DNA of 19,688 nt. Source: DATHWB01 sp035460965. GTDB taxonomy: Bacteria; Actinomycetota; Acidimicrobiia; Spongiisociales; ZC4RG35. The position numbers were made by a program, and so were the translations under genes. Position 1 is the first letter of the stretch; the number at the start of each line of letters is the position of its first letter. The notes under the pieces were generated by a model, which saw nothing but the letters and a program-made list of their open reading frames with translations, was not told the origin of the DNA and made no database searches. Of the stretch, positions 19,688-19,688 are shown piece by piece. Location of the stretch: assembly GCA_035460965.1 (NCBI GenBank), contig DATHWB010000041.1:1-19688 (forward strand), given 5' to 3'.

Positions 19688-19688
19688 C

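Noticed and set aside
19480..19688. CRISPR array
   Set aside because: Only two copies of the repeat with a 122-bp gap that itself contains hairpins, no regular spacers and no cas genes.

Overview
The window is high-GC, gene-dense DNA that reads as a chromosome segment of an actinobacterium. The support is indirect: genes abut or overlap by 1-11 nt, many carry a TANNNT-like -10 box 6-8 nt before the start codon (leaderless transcription), and there is an actinobacterial-style pair of ArsA/Get3-like ATPases resembling mycobacterial Rv3679/Rv3680. There is also an actinobacterial-type HTH-LAGLIDADG gene and an AbiEi-DUF559 gene. A dedicated trpF argues against Mycobacterium or Streptomyces, which use PriA for that step. 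An Acidimicrobiia-like lineage is my best guess, not a demonstrated one.

Layout. 1-1020: an HTH plus LAGLIDADG protein, a tRNA-Leu(CAA) 18 nt behind it, and terminator-like hairpins. 1029-4376 (minus): a tightly coupled trpC-trpF-trpB-trpA operon. 4377-4449: a divergent promoter region with a 16-bp palindrome. 4450-6072 (plus): a GH13 alpha-glucosidase. 6066-7241: a 1.18-kb island bounded by 39-bp near-perfect inverted repeats, holding one gene (AbiEi-like N-terminus plus a DUF559/PD-(D/E)XK-like nuclease domain) and a 50-nt near-perfect hairpin. 7241-7990: a membrane-anchored DUF4097 repeat protein. 8095-11273 (minus): ccdA, trpE and a YgfZ-type folate-binding protein. 11397-13915: an MFS permease and a MATE exporter, convergent and overlapping at their ends. 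14051-15696 (plus): a hotdog thioesterase, a DMT/EamA permease and a small two-TM protein. 15707-19432 (plus): a two-domain ThyX-like protein, a 70-residue unknown, and the two ArsA/Get3-like ATPases. 19433-19688: non-coding DNA rich in hairpins, with a 43-bp direct repeat.

How the genes work together. The window supplies five tryptophan enzymes (TrpE, TrpC, TrpF, TrpB, TrpA) in two blocks about 4.6 kb apart. trpD and trpG are not here. trpE is translationally coupled to ygfZ and follows ccdA, so it may be co-expressed with redox/Fe-S maintenance functions. The two ATPases overlap by a few bases and very likely form one heteromeric complex. The 70-residue ORF just upstream is a candidate partner.

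Most notable: (a) the inverted-repeat-bounded AbiEi-DUF559 island, with three copies of a CGCGTCA-N4-TGACGCG palindrome, whose ends supply the stop codon of the upstream gene and the first base of the downstream gene; (b) the tandem ThyX-like protein, with the ThyX signature degraded differently in each half; (c) the structured direct-repeat region at the right edge.
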